From Gigaspora rosea (lineage: Eukaryota; Glomeromycota; Glomeromycetes; Diversisporales; Gigasporaceae): a stretch of DNA of 64,000 nucleotides. Shown here in pieces: positions 1-9,529 of this stretch. The stretch spans positions 328,049 through 392,048 of the forward strand of contig QKWP01000266.1 in the NCBI GenBank assembly GCA_003550325.1, in the 5' to 3' direction. Below the pieces are notes generated by a model, which was given only the letters and a program-made list of their open reading frames with translations, ran no database searches and was not told the origin of the DNA. A program made the translations under genes and the position numbers. How positions within the stretch are numbered: the stretch's first letter is position 1; each line of letters starts with the position of its first letter.

Positions 1-1498
1 CATTAGGTAATCCATTGGATCTATTGGATTCTCCTGGTAGTTATTTATAGCTTCTATTGGTAGGTCACTATATTGTATACCTTTTCTTGGGTCCCATTCG
101 TTTAATTTCTTTATCCTGTCTGACAGTTCTTTTTCTAGTTCTCTATCTGATGATAGTATATCCATAGCGTAATATCTAAGCGTTTGTACTTCCTTTATTT
201 GTTCTTGTTTATCCCAGTCTTTCTTTCTGGGTGTTTCTAGTATTGCAGCTCCTTTGCATTGTTGTACCATGGTTTTGAATATTTCTTGGGGTAATAATCC
301 CATTAGCAGGTGTTCGTGGATATCATGTCCACTTCCAAAGATTGTTTCTTTTATTTCGTATGTACGGCCGTTTTTGTCTTTAATTTTTCTAGCGCGAGCC
401 ACATTGTTTATATGGCAAAGTTGGATATCTTTTCCATACTTGTCTAAGACTTTTTTATAGTCTTCTGTTGTTCTACCTGCTCCTGCTACAAAATAATGTT
501 GTGTATCAAAACACAACTTGACTCTATCTATCGTTTTTCCATTTGCAAGGTTTTTGTGATACCAATTTTCTTTGTGAACCTTGGATCTAATTTCTATTAG
601 TTCTTCTATTGTAGCACCATAGCATTTGTTTGCTGCTGAGTTTTCTAATAGTATTGTGACGTCAGTGTCTTTTGTTTGTTTTAATATTTCCTGCAGGTTC
701 TGTATTACGTCACTTTTGTTATTATTCCGAGCCATTCCAATATGAAGTACGTAGTTCCTGGCTCCTATTCTATGTGCTCTTTGCACTTCTTCTATTATTC
801 TGGTTATTCTCCAGTTTAAGTTACCTTGCTTATTATATGTATTATCTGATAAGTCGAGGCCCATTGTTGCATGTATAACTAGCTTCGATTGAGACTGCTT
901 ATTGCATTCAATAATTTTGATATAATTATTGATATCTGGTATGCCTCTTATCAATGTTATTTATTTTGTTCAAATTTGTCTTTAAAATCTCCTTTTGCAG
1001 GTATATATTGCACAAAGGTTTGTATAATATTACTTCCAGTTTGGATGACAGCTTCGACTATGTCTTTCCATAGTCCATCACAGGTTATTCCGATTAATTT
1101 TTTGCGACTTTGATTCCTTTCACACTGTTTATAAAACAGTTGGAGTGCATTTGAATCAATATGTGATATTGTAAATAGGTCATATTTGATTCTTTTTTCA
1201 TTTCCTTGCGAGTTATCTCGCTTAGTTCTCTAGGTTCTCTAGGAATATCTTGTTGATTAGGCACTTTTAAAGTGGTAATACTGTGCCTATGTCTTGTTTT
1301 CTTCACTTTCGGGATTAGATTTATACATTTGTTTGCTTTGCTTTCTTTGTTGGTATTCTTTATTTTATTTCTTTGTTTTTCTTCATTCTCTTTTCTTGAT
1401 CTTGTATTCTCATTTATATTAGGTTTCTTGGGTTCATTTGTTATCTTTTTATTTGGTTGGGCGCCTTGTTTTACTTCACTTCGTGAATGTAAGGACAA
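1..1498 (-). pseudogene. Pol fragment, copy A: endonuclease IV-like domain and downstream linker, frameshifted
   Basis: Minus-strand translation matches the AP-endonuclease-like protein of copy B (47087-48301), including the metal-ligand motifs around VLHIGxA, LLENSAA and FDTQHYFVAGA. Copy A has single-base losses near 1200 (catttcc versus catgttcc in B) and near 960, so the frame is broken twice. At about 225-233 copy A reads Lys-Asp-Trp where B has a TAG. The frame then continues into the MDILSSD linker to position 1. This indicates that the AP-endonuclease domain and the downstream linker were once one continuous Pol polyprotein. Confidence 0.85.
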
Positions 1499-1822
1499 TT
1501 GCGCCTCAACTATATGGAGTTCTTCTTTGATTTGTTTGTTAGTTTCGTTAGGTTGGTAAGTTCAATTATTTTTGTAACGTTGGGCGCCTTGTTTTACTTC
1601 ACTTCCTTTTCTTTCATCAGTGGGTTTTCGAAACTTAATACTAGCCTTAGGAGAAAGGAAAGGTCGTCGGTGAAACGTGGATACTCGAAACTTGCTGCTA
1701 GGTTTATCCTCAGAGTATACTTCAGATAGGTTTGGCAGTAGCCTCCGAGCATTGCCGTAACCGTTTTTGGATTGTTTCAATCGGTAGTGTTGGTGTATGA
1801 AAACTCTTTGATTATGTATAGT
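1499..1822 (-). other. Pol linker remnant between protease and AP-endonuclease domains, copy A
   Basis: Basic, low-complexity minus-strand coding remnant. The octapeptide SEVKQGAQ is encoded twice (near 1580 and near 1460), each over a GGCGCC-containing core. The region is out of frame with both neighbouring domains in this copy. It is cut at 1822 by the solo LTR. Confidence 0.5.
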
Positions 1823-2559
1823 GTTAGCCTTAGAAAATTTCACATTTTCAACTATAACTTTTGATCCAAGAATGCTGGCTTTATGAAACAACCACCATTG
1901 GATTCAGCTCTTCGAGACGATTCTAACGAGCTATAGATCATGTGATTCTGATCACGGGATCACGAGATCGGAAGACATTTGTGTTGAACTATTAATAGAA
2001 CAAGATAGACAAAAAACTTAACCTTATTAGGCAATAATACTGCGTTCAAAATCCAACGAATCTAAAGGATCTAAAGGATCTAAAGGATCTAACATATCTT
2101 TTATATCTTTCATATCTTTCATATCTTTTATATATATTATATCTTTTATATCTTTTATATATAACATATCTATTAGTTCCACATTATATTAGTACTATAA
2201 ATAGCTTCTAAATTGAATTTGTATATCTTTATTGTAATAATTTATACATATAATTTCTCTATATAAGCACTGTCTTCTGCCCTTTGTAAAAGTCAGTGTA
2301 CGAAAGAGTATGAAGTAGGAATAGTAGATAGTTAGTAGATTAGTGTCTTCATACACTGGAATATAATAAAGATACAATTCTTAGTATCCTCATATACTAT
2401 TAATTGTTTGCCTCTTTGCCTTAATACATAAATCACTCAAAAACCTCTTTGTTAAGTCCCATTTGGACGCCATAAACCCTAAAGCTGTCAAGTTATAGTC
2501 GTCATACTATAATCAGCAGTCTCCTGAAGTTCTGGAAGAGGTGAATTTCCAGGTTGACA
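1823..2559 (+). mobile_element. Solo LTR (737 bp) with 4-bp target duplication ATAG
   Basis: Copy B lacks this block entirely, which defines the empty site. The element starts TGTTAGCC and ends GGTTGACA, imperfect inverted ends of the TG...CA type. It is flanked by ATAG at 1819-1822 and 2560-2563. Inside, a TATA-like box (tataaatagc, about 2198) precedes an AATAAA-like signal (about 2363), which suggests plus orientation. Two short tandem arrays lie in the presumed U3: ATCTAAAGG units around 2060-2093 and ATATCTTT-type units around 2093-2165. No internal retroelement sequence is attached, so it is a solo LTR. It disrupts the C-terminal end of the copy A protease frame. Confidence 0.9.
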
Positions 2560-3201
2560 ATAGGTTCATTATTAATGAGAATAGTATGGTTCTTTTGATC
2601 TTTTGATATTCCTATCTGTGATTGATGTTTGTTACTAAGGAGGATGTATTTGGATTCTGTGTTTAGAACGTCTATCTTTAGATTACATGTTAAATATTCA
2701 TTAATTTTGATATTGACTACTATTTTGCCTATTATTTTGACTTCACTTCCTACTGCTTCTGCTATTGCCGGTTTTGATATGATTTTTTCTAGTCCTAATT
2801 TCTTTGCATGGTTTATTCCCANCTATTGCCGGTTTTGATATGATTTTTTCTAGTCCTAATTTCTTTGCATGGTTTATTCCCATTGAAGTGTTAGTTGATC
2901 CTTCATCTAGTTTGAATTCTATTATTATGCCATTTACGAGTGCTATAAAGTAAAATCCTTTTGCTCCTTTTTGTTTGAGCTTATTAATTTTTGTTTGTTC
3001 AGGAAAGAATAATTTTTTGTAATTATGATAGGCAGAGTATTTTGGTTCGTTAAAATATTTTTCTTTATTAAATGAGAATAGTTCTAGTTCTTTGATACAT
3101 GAATATGGATATGGATAATTATACATATTATAATGTTTGTTATTATACTCTCCAATACAGCCTGTATTTAATTTAGGAAGTTGTTCATGAGTATTAGGCA
3201 T
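2560..3201 (-). pseudogene. Retropepsin-like protease, copy A (interrupted)
   Basis: Homologue of 48749-49369. It begins MPNTHEQ just after the Gag-like frame and carries the Asp-Glu-Gly-Ser motif of the putative protease active site. The frame contains a single N and a 60-bp unmerged duplicate (2762-2882) that is an assembly artefact. Its C-terminus is replaced by sequence of the solo LTR at 2559. The real underlying gene may therefore be less damaged than it looks, apart from the LTR insertion. Confidence 0.7.
2762..2882. other. Assembly artefact: 60-bp overlap duplicated around a single N
   Basis: Bases 2762-2821 are repeated exactly at 2823-2882 with an N at 2822. Copy B has this stretch once. 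This is the signature of a scaffold join whose overlapping contig ends were not merged, not a biological repeat. Confidence 0.92.
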
Positions 3202-3209
3202 GCTCCTGT

Positions 3210-4931
3210 TTAGAAATAATAATCATTTTCTGATTCTTCTAAGCTTTTCTTTTCAAGGTTATAACTTTCATATTCCTCAGAATTGCTTGAATCGCTTGAT
3301 GATTCGTATTGTTCAGGTTCTTGATAGGATTGTGATTCTTCATTACTTGATGAGTATTCATTTTCAAGATGATATTGCTCTCTAAATTTTGTGAATCGGA
3401 TATATTCATCAAAATCTTCTTTTTCTCTTGATTTTTCAAGGTTAAATACCATTGGGTCTTCCACTTCTTCTATGTCTTTTCAGTATTTGTAACAGCTATT
3501 GGTAAAATGTGTGTCTGTTTTACAATGATCAAACCACATTTTCTTATCCTTATATTTTTCTTTATTAAATGGTTTATATTTCTTTTCGTATTGCCCTGAT
3601 AAGTCTTTTGGGCGAAATGATAATTTCTTGAATCCTTCTTCTTTGGTTCTATAAGGCTTGGATGAGTCTTTTCTTTTCTTTGATTCTTTCCATTTCTTGT
3701 AGTCTTCTCTGGATTTCCATGTTCTTCCTTTTTTGTCTGTATATCCATTTCCTTTCTTGTTAAATTCTTTTCTGCTTCTATCTTTTGAGAATCTTTCTTT
3801 TGAGAATTTCTTTTCTTTGTTATATCCTTTATCTTGTTTCTTGGATCTACAGTCACTTATAAGATGTCCTTTTCTTCCACAATTATAACATTTCATGTTT
3901 CTGAGAGATACTATTGCAAATTCATTCTTTTTGAATCTATTTTCTTTTTTTTTCTTTTTATTATCATAAAATTCTCTTTGTTTATTTAGGAAGTTTGTTT
4001 GTTTCTTTTCTAATTGGTTTCTGAAATATTCACCTACTTTTCCTGATTTATAATAATCATACACTCTTGATAATGCTGTAAAGAATGCAGGTGTATCCAT
4101 GAATTCATTATTAATTATGTTCATCTGGCTTTTGTAGTCTTCTAGTTCATGTCGTCCATTTGGTAACATTCCTTCTAATAGTATTTGTAGTCCTCCTAGG
4201 AATGATGTGTTGTTTCTACATAGTGCTAAGTCGCGGTTAAATTTGGTTTGGAAGTTTGCTGCTTCATCTATTTCAATTAAATATCTTGGTTCAAATTTCA
4301 TTTTGTTGAACAGTTTCTGTTTTTCTTTAATCATTTTTGGTGTTATAAATACTTTATCAAACCATAATCTGAATGATATTTGTCTTGTCATTTCATCTGT
4401 ATCTGCACATGTCAAGTTTCCTTGTCCTATTCCTCCAGTATGTGCTGCTTCGAAGTACATGTTCATTTCTTCGGGAAAATTGGTTTTGTCTAGCAAGATT
4501 GTTGTCGGGTTGTCTTGTACTGATTCCCATTCATGTCTTCTTCTTCGTGCTCCTCTGTTGAAGTCACTTGGGAAGTATGTTGTCAGTTCATTTTTATGTG
4601 TTTCATATAATATGTATCTGTCGTAATCAAAGTATGATATTGCCAATTTGTGTTTTAGGTTCTTTAAAAATACTATATTATATGCTCCTGCATTTGCTGC
4701 ATCTCCTGCTATAAGTCCTGCTATATTATTTAATGCTATTCTATTGTATCCATTATTATAGTTTCCAGTAAAGTATCCTGTTGTTAATAAGTCCAGTAGT
4801 ACATATACTTGTATTGCATGTTCGAAATGGTTTCTAAATTGTACCCAATTTGAGCCATTGAGTATCATTCTGTTCATTAATGTTTTAAAGTTAATTTTGT
4901 TGAGGTCTGGAAATTCTATAGCGCCTGCCAT
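3210..4931 (-). pseudogene. Gag-like nucleocapsid polyprotein, copy A (one in-frame TGA)
   Basis: About 573 codons from ATG at 4931. The first ~330 residues are soluble, resemble no family I can name, and are assumed to be capsid-like from position. A CCHC zinc knuckle (CYNC...H...C, residues 348-361, CX2CX4HX4C) follows, then a very Lys/Arg-rich tail. A second knuckle near residue 470 has lost its first Cys (Phe in A; intact CDHC in B). A TGA at about 3480 replaces CGA in copy B; the frame then continues through an acidic Glu/Ser-rich C-terminus to TAA at 3210. The 5' end overlaps the preceding gene by 16 bp. The protease start lies a few bases after the stop. Confidence 0.8.
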
Positions 4932-5383
4932 TGTGCGTCAAAGTTTGGTTTTATTTCTGTATATAGACAAAATTGTATATAATCTTTGATATGTAAGTTA
5001 TCTAATTCAAGTCCTTTTTATAATACTTCTTTTTCTTTAGAAATATGTCCAATAGTTATATAGGTTAATGAGTCTTTTATTTCTGGGAATTTCTTAAGTT
5101 TATCAAGGAATTTCTTCTGATTTTCTTTCTTTTTCTTTGATATTCTTTCAAGTTCCTTTTTATATTCGTCTTCAAGGGTTCGTAGTGCGTTGATTACTTT
5201 AACGAATGTATCGTATTCCCTTATTGTTAATGTTGTTTGATATGAAGGTATGCTATCAAAATATCTTTTGAATTGGTCTTGTAATTCTCTTTTTCTTGAG
5301 TTGTGATAATATGTATTTGGATATATCGTTAGCTAGTAGTTGAGTTCTTTGTTTGTGAGTTTAATTGTGTTACTATGTTGCAT
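4916..5383 (-). pseudogene. Small soluble protein of unknown function (gene 7), copy A, two nonsense codons
   Basis: Frame of about 155 codons from ATG at 5383. It is charged, probably helical, with a Lys-rich middle (residues ~90-100) and no recognised family. Compared with copy B it has TAG for Trp near residue 17 and TAA for Glu in the second half. B is intact at both sites but has its own stop elsewhere, so the ancestral frame was open. It overlaps the preceding gene by 11 bp, and its TAG stop lies inside the first codons of the Gag-like gene. Confidence 0.65.
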
Positions 5384-5696
5384 TCAGGTATTTTTGGTTC
5401 GTGATTCTGGTTAAATATTCTAAGTCCTGTTTATATATTTTTACAATGTTGTTAATATATTCTTCAAGTTCTCCTTTCCTTATACAGTTGATAATATATG
5501 CTTGTACTAGTTCTGCTCTTGCAGGTTTATTTTGATCAATTATGACCTTGCTTTGTTGAAATATTACTTCTTCGTGTTGTTCTAGCTGTTTGTACTTTTT
5601 GGGTCCTAAATCGATATTTCTGAGTTCTTTGATTCTATTTTCAATATCTTTGAGGTATTCTTCAGGGTTTAATAAATTGATGCTGTTATTATTCAT
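5373..5696 (-). CDS. Small soluble helical protein (gene 6), copy A, unrecognised
   Basis: Intact 107-codon frame, MNNNSIN start, rich in Glu, Lys, Ile and Asn, with no membrane segment or motif I recognise. Its ATG overlaps the stop of the upstream membrane protein in the pentamer TAATG, and it overlaps the next gene by 11 bp. The copy B homologue is frameshifted, so this is the better guide to the protein. Position between the membrane cassette and Gag suggests a structural or accessory role, but that is inference. Confidence 0.7.
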   Translation of the reverse strand: MNNNSINLLNPEEYLKDIENRIKELRNIDLGPKKYKQLEQHEEVIFQQSKVIIDQNKPARAELVQAYIINCIRKGELEEYINNIVKIYKQDLEYLTRITNQKYLNAT

Positions 5697-6046
5697 TAAG
5701 CTGTAGTTACAGGTGTTATAGTACTATCAATTGCTGATGCAAGTTGATATATTCTCTGTTGTTCTTTTTCTGCTAGTTTGAGTTTGTTATTAAGTCTTTG
5801 TTTATATCCGAAGTATACTGCTAATATAAATGTGAATACTGCTATTAATGCTATTACTATATCTTCAATTATTACGTTCTGATCTTGAAAGTATAAAGGT
5901 GTTACTGTTGTAGTTGCTGTAGTTGTCTGGAATACAGTTGTTGGTTGTGCTGTTTGAGTTTGAGTTATTGTTATGTTTAAGGTCTGAGTTATTGACTGAG
6001 TTATTGTAGGTGCTGATATTGTTACGAGTGAGAACTGTTGGCTCAT
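5696..6046 (-). CDS. Single-pass membrane protein with Thr-rich ectodomain (gene 5), copy A
   Basis: 116 codons, intact in both copies. Residues 1-55 are rich in Thr/Gln/Ser (likely extracellular or lumenal, potentially O-glycosylated), followed by one hydrophobic segment at about residues 58-80. A basic/charged cytosolic tail of about 35 residues follows (QRLNNKLKLAEKEQQR). No classical signal peptide is visible. It starts immediately after the ancestral stop of gene 4 (TAAATG) and ends in TAATG with gene 6. Copy B lacks two residues in the Thr/Gln repeat. Function unknown. Confidence 0.72.
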   Translation of the reverse strand: MSQQFSLVTISAPTITQSITQTLNITITQTQTAQPTTVFQTTTATTTVTPLYFQDQNVIIEDIVIALIAVFTFILAVYFGYKQRLNNKLKLAEKEQQRIYQLASAIDSTITPVTTA

Positions 6047-6355
6047 TTATCTTCTTCCGTTGAAGATATTGTTTCCTTGTTGGAGTGCTTGTTGGTATTG
6101 TCTAAGTTTTCATTGTTGATAAGGTGGTAGACTATTGATTTGTTCTTGAGTTAGGGTTCTAAGTTCGTGTTGTCCTGATTGAAAGTCTGGTACTTTATTG
6201 TTTCTTCTTAAGTTCCTTTGTTTTCTTTTATTACAGCTTTTGTGTATACAGATGATAATAAGTACTATTAATGCGATACTTATAACAGTAAGTGTAATAA
6301 TTGTAGCAGTTTCTGGTGAGATTGGTGTAATTGGTTGTTCTTGGGTTTGATTCAT
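6047..6355 (-). pseudogene. Single-pass membrane protein (gene 4), copy A, late nonsense codon
   Basis: ATG at 6355 directly follows the stop of gene 3 (TAAATG). A short polar N-terminus precedes a hydrophobic segment at residues ~17-37 and a basic tail (KRKQRNLRRNNK). Copy A stops at 6110 after LPPYQQ, but copy B has CGA at that TGA. The frame then continues 20 codons to a TAA abutting the next ATG. Copy A reads LPPY here and copy B LPPD, so a PY-type motif is not conserved. Confidence 0.65.
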
Positions 6356-6712
6356 TTAGCAGCAGCTTGAGTCGTTGTATTGAGCTTCATATGATACGTT
6401 CGGATGTCTTTTGTATAGTCTCTTTTTATACCTTTGTATTGCTATACAGCAAATAGTAATTGTTAATATATAGATAAATATTACTATAATTAGTGCTTGT
6501 AATAATGAGTATGCTAAAGGGTTCTTTGATATATCTCCTGAAGTGTTATCAATTGTTGTTGGTACAATAGTTTGGATGGTGGTCATAGATTGTATGTGAA
6601 AGAATGTTTGTGTTTGTGAATATATTTGATCACGTGGGTATATGCTTTGGTTTGCTCTGATGTTTCTGATTATATTGTTTATGAATGAAGGTTCCTGAAT
6701 GGAATAGTTCAT
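6356..6712 (-). CDS. Single-pass membrane protein with Cys-Cys C-terminus (gene 3), copy A
   Basis: 118 codons, intact in both copies. The polar N-terminal ~66 residues carry potential N-glycosylation sites (NQS, NTS). One hydrophobic segment lies at about residues 67-92, followed by a basic stretch (RYKKRLYKRH) and a terminal Cys pair. The TAA stop is directly followed by the ATG of gene 4. About 63 bp of non-coding sequence with two GGCGCC/GCGCC motifs separates it from gene 2. Family not recognised. Confidence 0.73.
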   Translation of the reverse strand: MNYSIQEPSFINNIIRNIRANQSIYPRDQIYSQTQTFFHIQSMTTIQTIVPTTIDNTSGDISKNPLAYSLLQALIIVIFIYILTITICCIAIQRYKKRLYKRHPNVSYEAQYNDSSCC

Positions 6713-6775
6713 ATACAGTTACACTAGTATTGTTGTTCTGGCGCGATAAGGTAAAAATATTACGTTGGGCGCCTT

Positions 6776-7291
6776 TTATTTATATCTTGGTGGTTTGTTG
6801 TTTTGTAATTGTGATAATTGTTGAGCTAACTGTTCTATGTTGATATTATTTATATCTAATGGTGTTGTAAATGGTGTTTGACTCGTTCCTATTGGTGCTT
6901 GTGTTAAGTTACACTTGTAGGCTAATTTCCTTTTTCTAATTCTTCTAATACAGATTCCTAATAATATGGCTATTATTGATAATGCAGCTGTGATTGTTGA
7001 TAGAATTTCTATTGCTAAAGTATTGTTTATATTGTTGTTTGAAGCGTCTGTAGATGTAGCTAGTATTGTGATTTTGGCGTTTGTTGGCTTTGTACTTGAA
7101 TTTTCTTGGGCGTTTGGTATTGTAGGAGTTGGTGTTGCAGATGTTGTTTGTAGTATTGGTACTGAAATTACTATATCGGCTTGTACTATGGTTCGATTTT
7201 TCTGTTGATATTGGTAATGTTCTGAGGCTAAAATTACTAATATTATGAATAATATTATTTGGTGTATTAAGGCTGTTTTGGCGTTAATCAT
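6776..7291 (-). CDS. Signal-peptide type I membrane protein with PPxY tail (gene 2), copy A
   Basis: 171 codons, intact in both copies. Features in order: hydrophobic signal-like segment (residues ~9-22); Thr/Pro/Ser/Asn-rich ectodomain with potential N-glycosylation sites (NRT, NNT); transmembrane segment ~92-115; basic stop-transfer run RRIRKRK; polar tail ending PPRY at 167-170. PPxY motifs bind WW domains of Nedd4/Rsp5 ubiquitin ligases and are known late-domain signals in budding viruses. Whether it acts so here is inference. The start overlaps the preceding stop as ATGA (7288-7291). The copies differ at about 9-10 residues, and the PPRY is retained. Confidence 0.75.
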   Translation of the reverse strand: MINAKTALIHQIILFIILVILASEHYQYQQKNRTIVQADIVISVPILQTTSATPTPTIPNAQENSSTKPTNAKITILATSTDASNNNINNTLAIEILSTITAALSIIAILLGICIRRIRKRKLAYKCNLTQAPIGTSQTPFTTPLDINNINIEQLAQQLSQLQNNKPPRYK

Positions 7292-7700
7292 TGAGAATTT
7301 GTTTTGGCGAAGTTGGATGCCTTTCTCTGTTCAATTACTGTACTATATTGTATTTGTTTAGAATCACGGAGTTGAAATACTTTGAGTTCTAAATTAAATG
7401 ATTGTATAGGTGAATAATTATGATTGGTTGAATATGATTCTTTTGGCGCTTGTTCGTTTTTATTTTGTAGGTTCAATGATGGTATGGGTGTGTAGTTCCG
7501 TAGGTAACAGTTGAGTAGTTTTTAACCAAGTTTCTCTGCTTTCTTACTACTTTTTGGATTAAATATAGCCTGAATGGCTTGCTGTTCTGGTTGAATTTGT
7601 AGTGGTTTAGTTAAATTTTTCTAAGGTAAAAGTGTCAGTTTGGTTGAGAGCCTTATATTTTAAATATTTCTTTGCTTTTTAATTCTTTATTGTTTATCAA
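7288..7700 (-). pseudogene. First reading frame of the element (gene 1), copy A, start unresolved
   Basis: The last 62 codons before the TGA at 7288 are open and conserved with copy B (53449-53646) but lack an ATG. The same frame continues upstream through a TAA at about 7520 into QPEQQAIQAIFNP-like coding sequence to about 7620, then needs a frameshift. I therefore regard it as the decayed 3' part of a longer first gene. The product is polar with no membrane segment and no recognised family. The transcription start of the element should lie to its right. Confidence 0.45.
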
Positions 7701-9370
7701 ATGTTAGTTAATACTTCTGTTTCAATATAGTTCTTTCTTTGAGGTAGCTATTCTCAAAGTTAGTACTCAAGAGTACGCGCTATTTCACTTTTCATGTTCG
7801 TTGAAACTTTTTAGTCCAGAAAGTTATATAGTTAAATACACTTTATTAACAAGTTTTTCGATAAGAAAAATGTTTATATTTAATAAACTTTGGTTTTATT
7901 TATAATATTTAATATACAATAGATAATACAGTTGAATAATAATAATGTGTAATAATAAATAAGAATATATGCTATATAGTTTAATATCATTTAAGATAGT
8001 GAGTACATTGGTGCTAAACTAATATTCAAGGTTCTGTGTGGTATACGGTAAAATATTGTAGTATAAATTTCAATTTTTAATACAGTAATATGATTAACGA
8101 TTTATAAGGGTAATATTAAAATGTGAATAAATACAATTTAAATGTTAGAATACAAAATACGGTTTGAATACGCAAGAATAACTATCATGTAAAAAGTTCA
8201 GGTTTAAATAATTATTTTCGATTAATAAAATACATCACGTTAATTTCGTTTTTCTATCTATTTGATCATGTTAACATATTCGTTGTTTACATGTTATTGT
8301 TTTGATTGTTTTTCAGTAGTTACGCCGATTTCTGTACCAGCCAGATTAGTGTTACGGTTTGTTTTTCAAGTTTCCGATATTCAGTTTTCTTCATGGTCCA
8401 ATTTGTACGAATTTGGAAGATGATCTTCCGGGTAATTTTATGTGATACCCTGTACATGCTATTCGATACATTAGCCTAAATCAATATTAATGGTATACAG
8501 TAATTACTTTATGACTTAACTGTTAAGGATTGGATCCATTGCATAAAAATTTTTCGTATTCTTGACGAATTATTTGGATCTAAATGATAAACTATTATAT
8601 CATTATATATCTTCCATTGAATTAGCTTATTTTTAAAATAATTATGAATTTAAAAGATCTTTTTAAATAGAAGTAGGCAGATTATAAAATTGGCTTTCTT
8701 TTGATAAATATCTACTGGTAAACTATTATTGTAAATAAGTATATGCATTAAAAAAAAATATGACTTCTTTTTGAAATCGGACGTCGAATCATTATTGATT
8801 ATGAAAATCTCATTAATTAAGGGGTTTCTGAGTTAACTTATTTTGAAAATAAGTGGGATGGGAGTTCGAAAAATCCGATTGCTTTTTTAAAATTTCGAAA
8901 TCATAAAATGAAATAGGAGTGATCCGGAAATAAAATAAGCATCAACCTTTTTTTAATTATATAATACGATCTGCCCTTAAACAGGATATCGCTTTTTTAA
9001 ATGTTTATTTTTTACACGAATAACACAAATTTTAGACAAATTTTAGTATAATCTCCATAAATGTTGTGTATTCACGAAATATAGAAATTTAAACCATTGA
9101 GATTATTCGTCTTGTTTAGATTTTGTTGATCATTGTTGTACTCACAAATAATATGGAGAAAAAACGGAAATATTTGGGAAAAATTTTTTACAGGGAAGGT
9201 TGCGACCACTGTATGGTTTTAATTATACTCATTGATTTACATAGAATTGTAAAAAAAGACTGTGTTCTAAAAAGAAAAGTCATAATAAGTCCACCAAAAC
9301 AAAACTATAAAAATTAAATTAATAATAATCACACACCGAAGCTTTTAATACAAACTTCTTCATTAATATT
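7701..9370. other. AT-rich non-coding flank, copy A
   Basis: No supported gene. It is collinear with 53870-56220 in copy B, except that B carries an 80-95 bp insert at 54729 and a TTAA element at 55203-55696. The 3' half should contain the promoter of the secreted-peptide gene at 9371. A short frame at 9123 is frameshifted between copies and is not accepted as coding. Confidence 0.6.
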
Positions 9371-9529
9371 ATGAATCATCTTTTATTTGTATTGATTATT
9401 TTGTTAATTGCACTTCTGCCTCTGCCCTACCTATGCCTGATGCGAAAGCTAATGCCAAGCCTGGAGGTTTCTGTTGCAAATCATTTGAAGAAGAAGCAGA
9501 AGAAGCTGGATGAAGCACCCGCTCCTTAA
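9371..9529 (+). pseudogene. Small secreted peptide gene, copy A (single-base frameshift)
   Basis: Homologue of the intact 44-codon gene at 56221-56355. The signal-peptide part reads MNHLLFVLIILLIA. One T is missing near 9415 (cacttctgcc versus cactttctgcc), so translation leaves the ancestral frame and ends at 9529 as a Lys/Leu-rich peptide. Correcting for that base, the downstream codons still spell the Ala-Leu-Pro-Met-Pro region and the Cys-Cys pair, with three extra codons in the acidic tail. Confidence 0.65.

Noticed and set aside
254..460. Plus-strand frame opposite the AP endonuclease domain, repeated at 47127-47333
   Set aside because: It is the antisense shadow of a minus-strand coding domain, lacks an ATG, and its conservation follows from the coding strand.
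6110..6130. LPPY late-domain-like motif in gene 4
   Set aside because: Copy B reads LPPD at this place and the copy A frame is truncated just after it, so the motif is not conserved.
6966..7208. Plus-strand 80-codon frame with Val/Ile-rich product, conserved in copy B
   Set aside because: Antisense of the PPxY membrane protein; low stop density arises from that gene's composition.
9123..9317. Plus-strand 64-codon frame upstream of the secreted-peptide gene, also near 55973
   Set aside because: The two copies differ by a frameshift near the C-terminus and the start is not ATG; more likely promoter/5' leader sequence.
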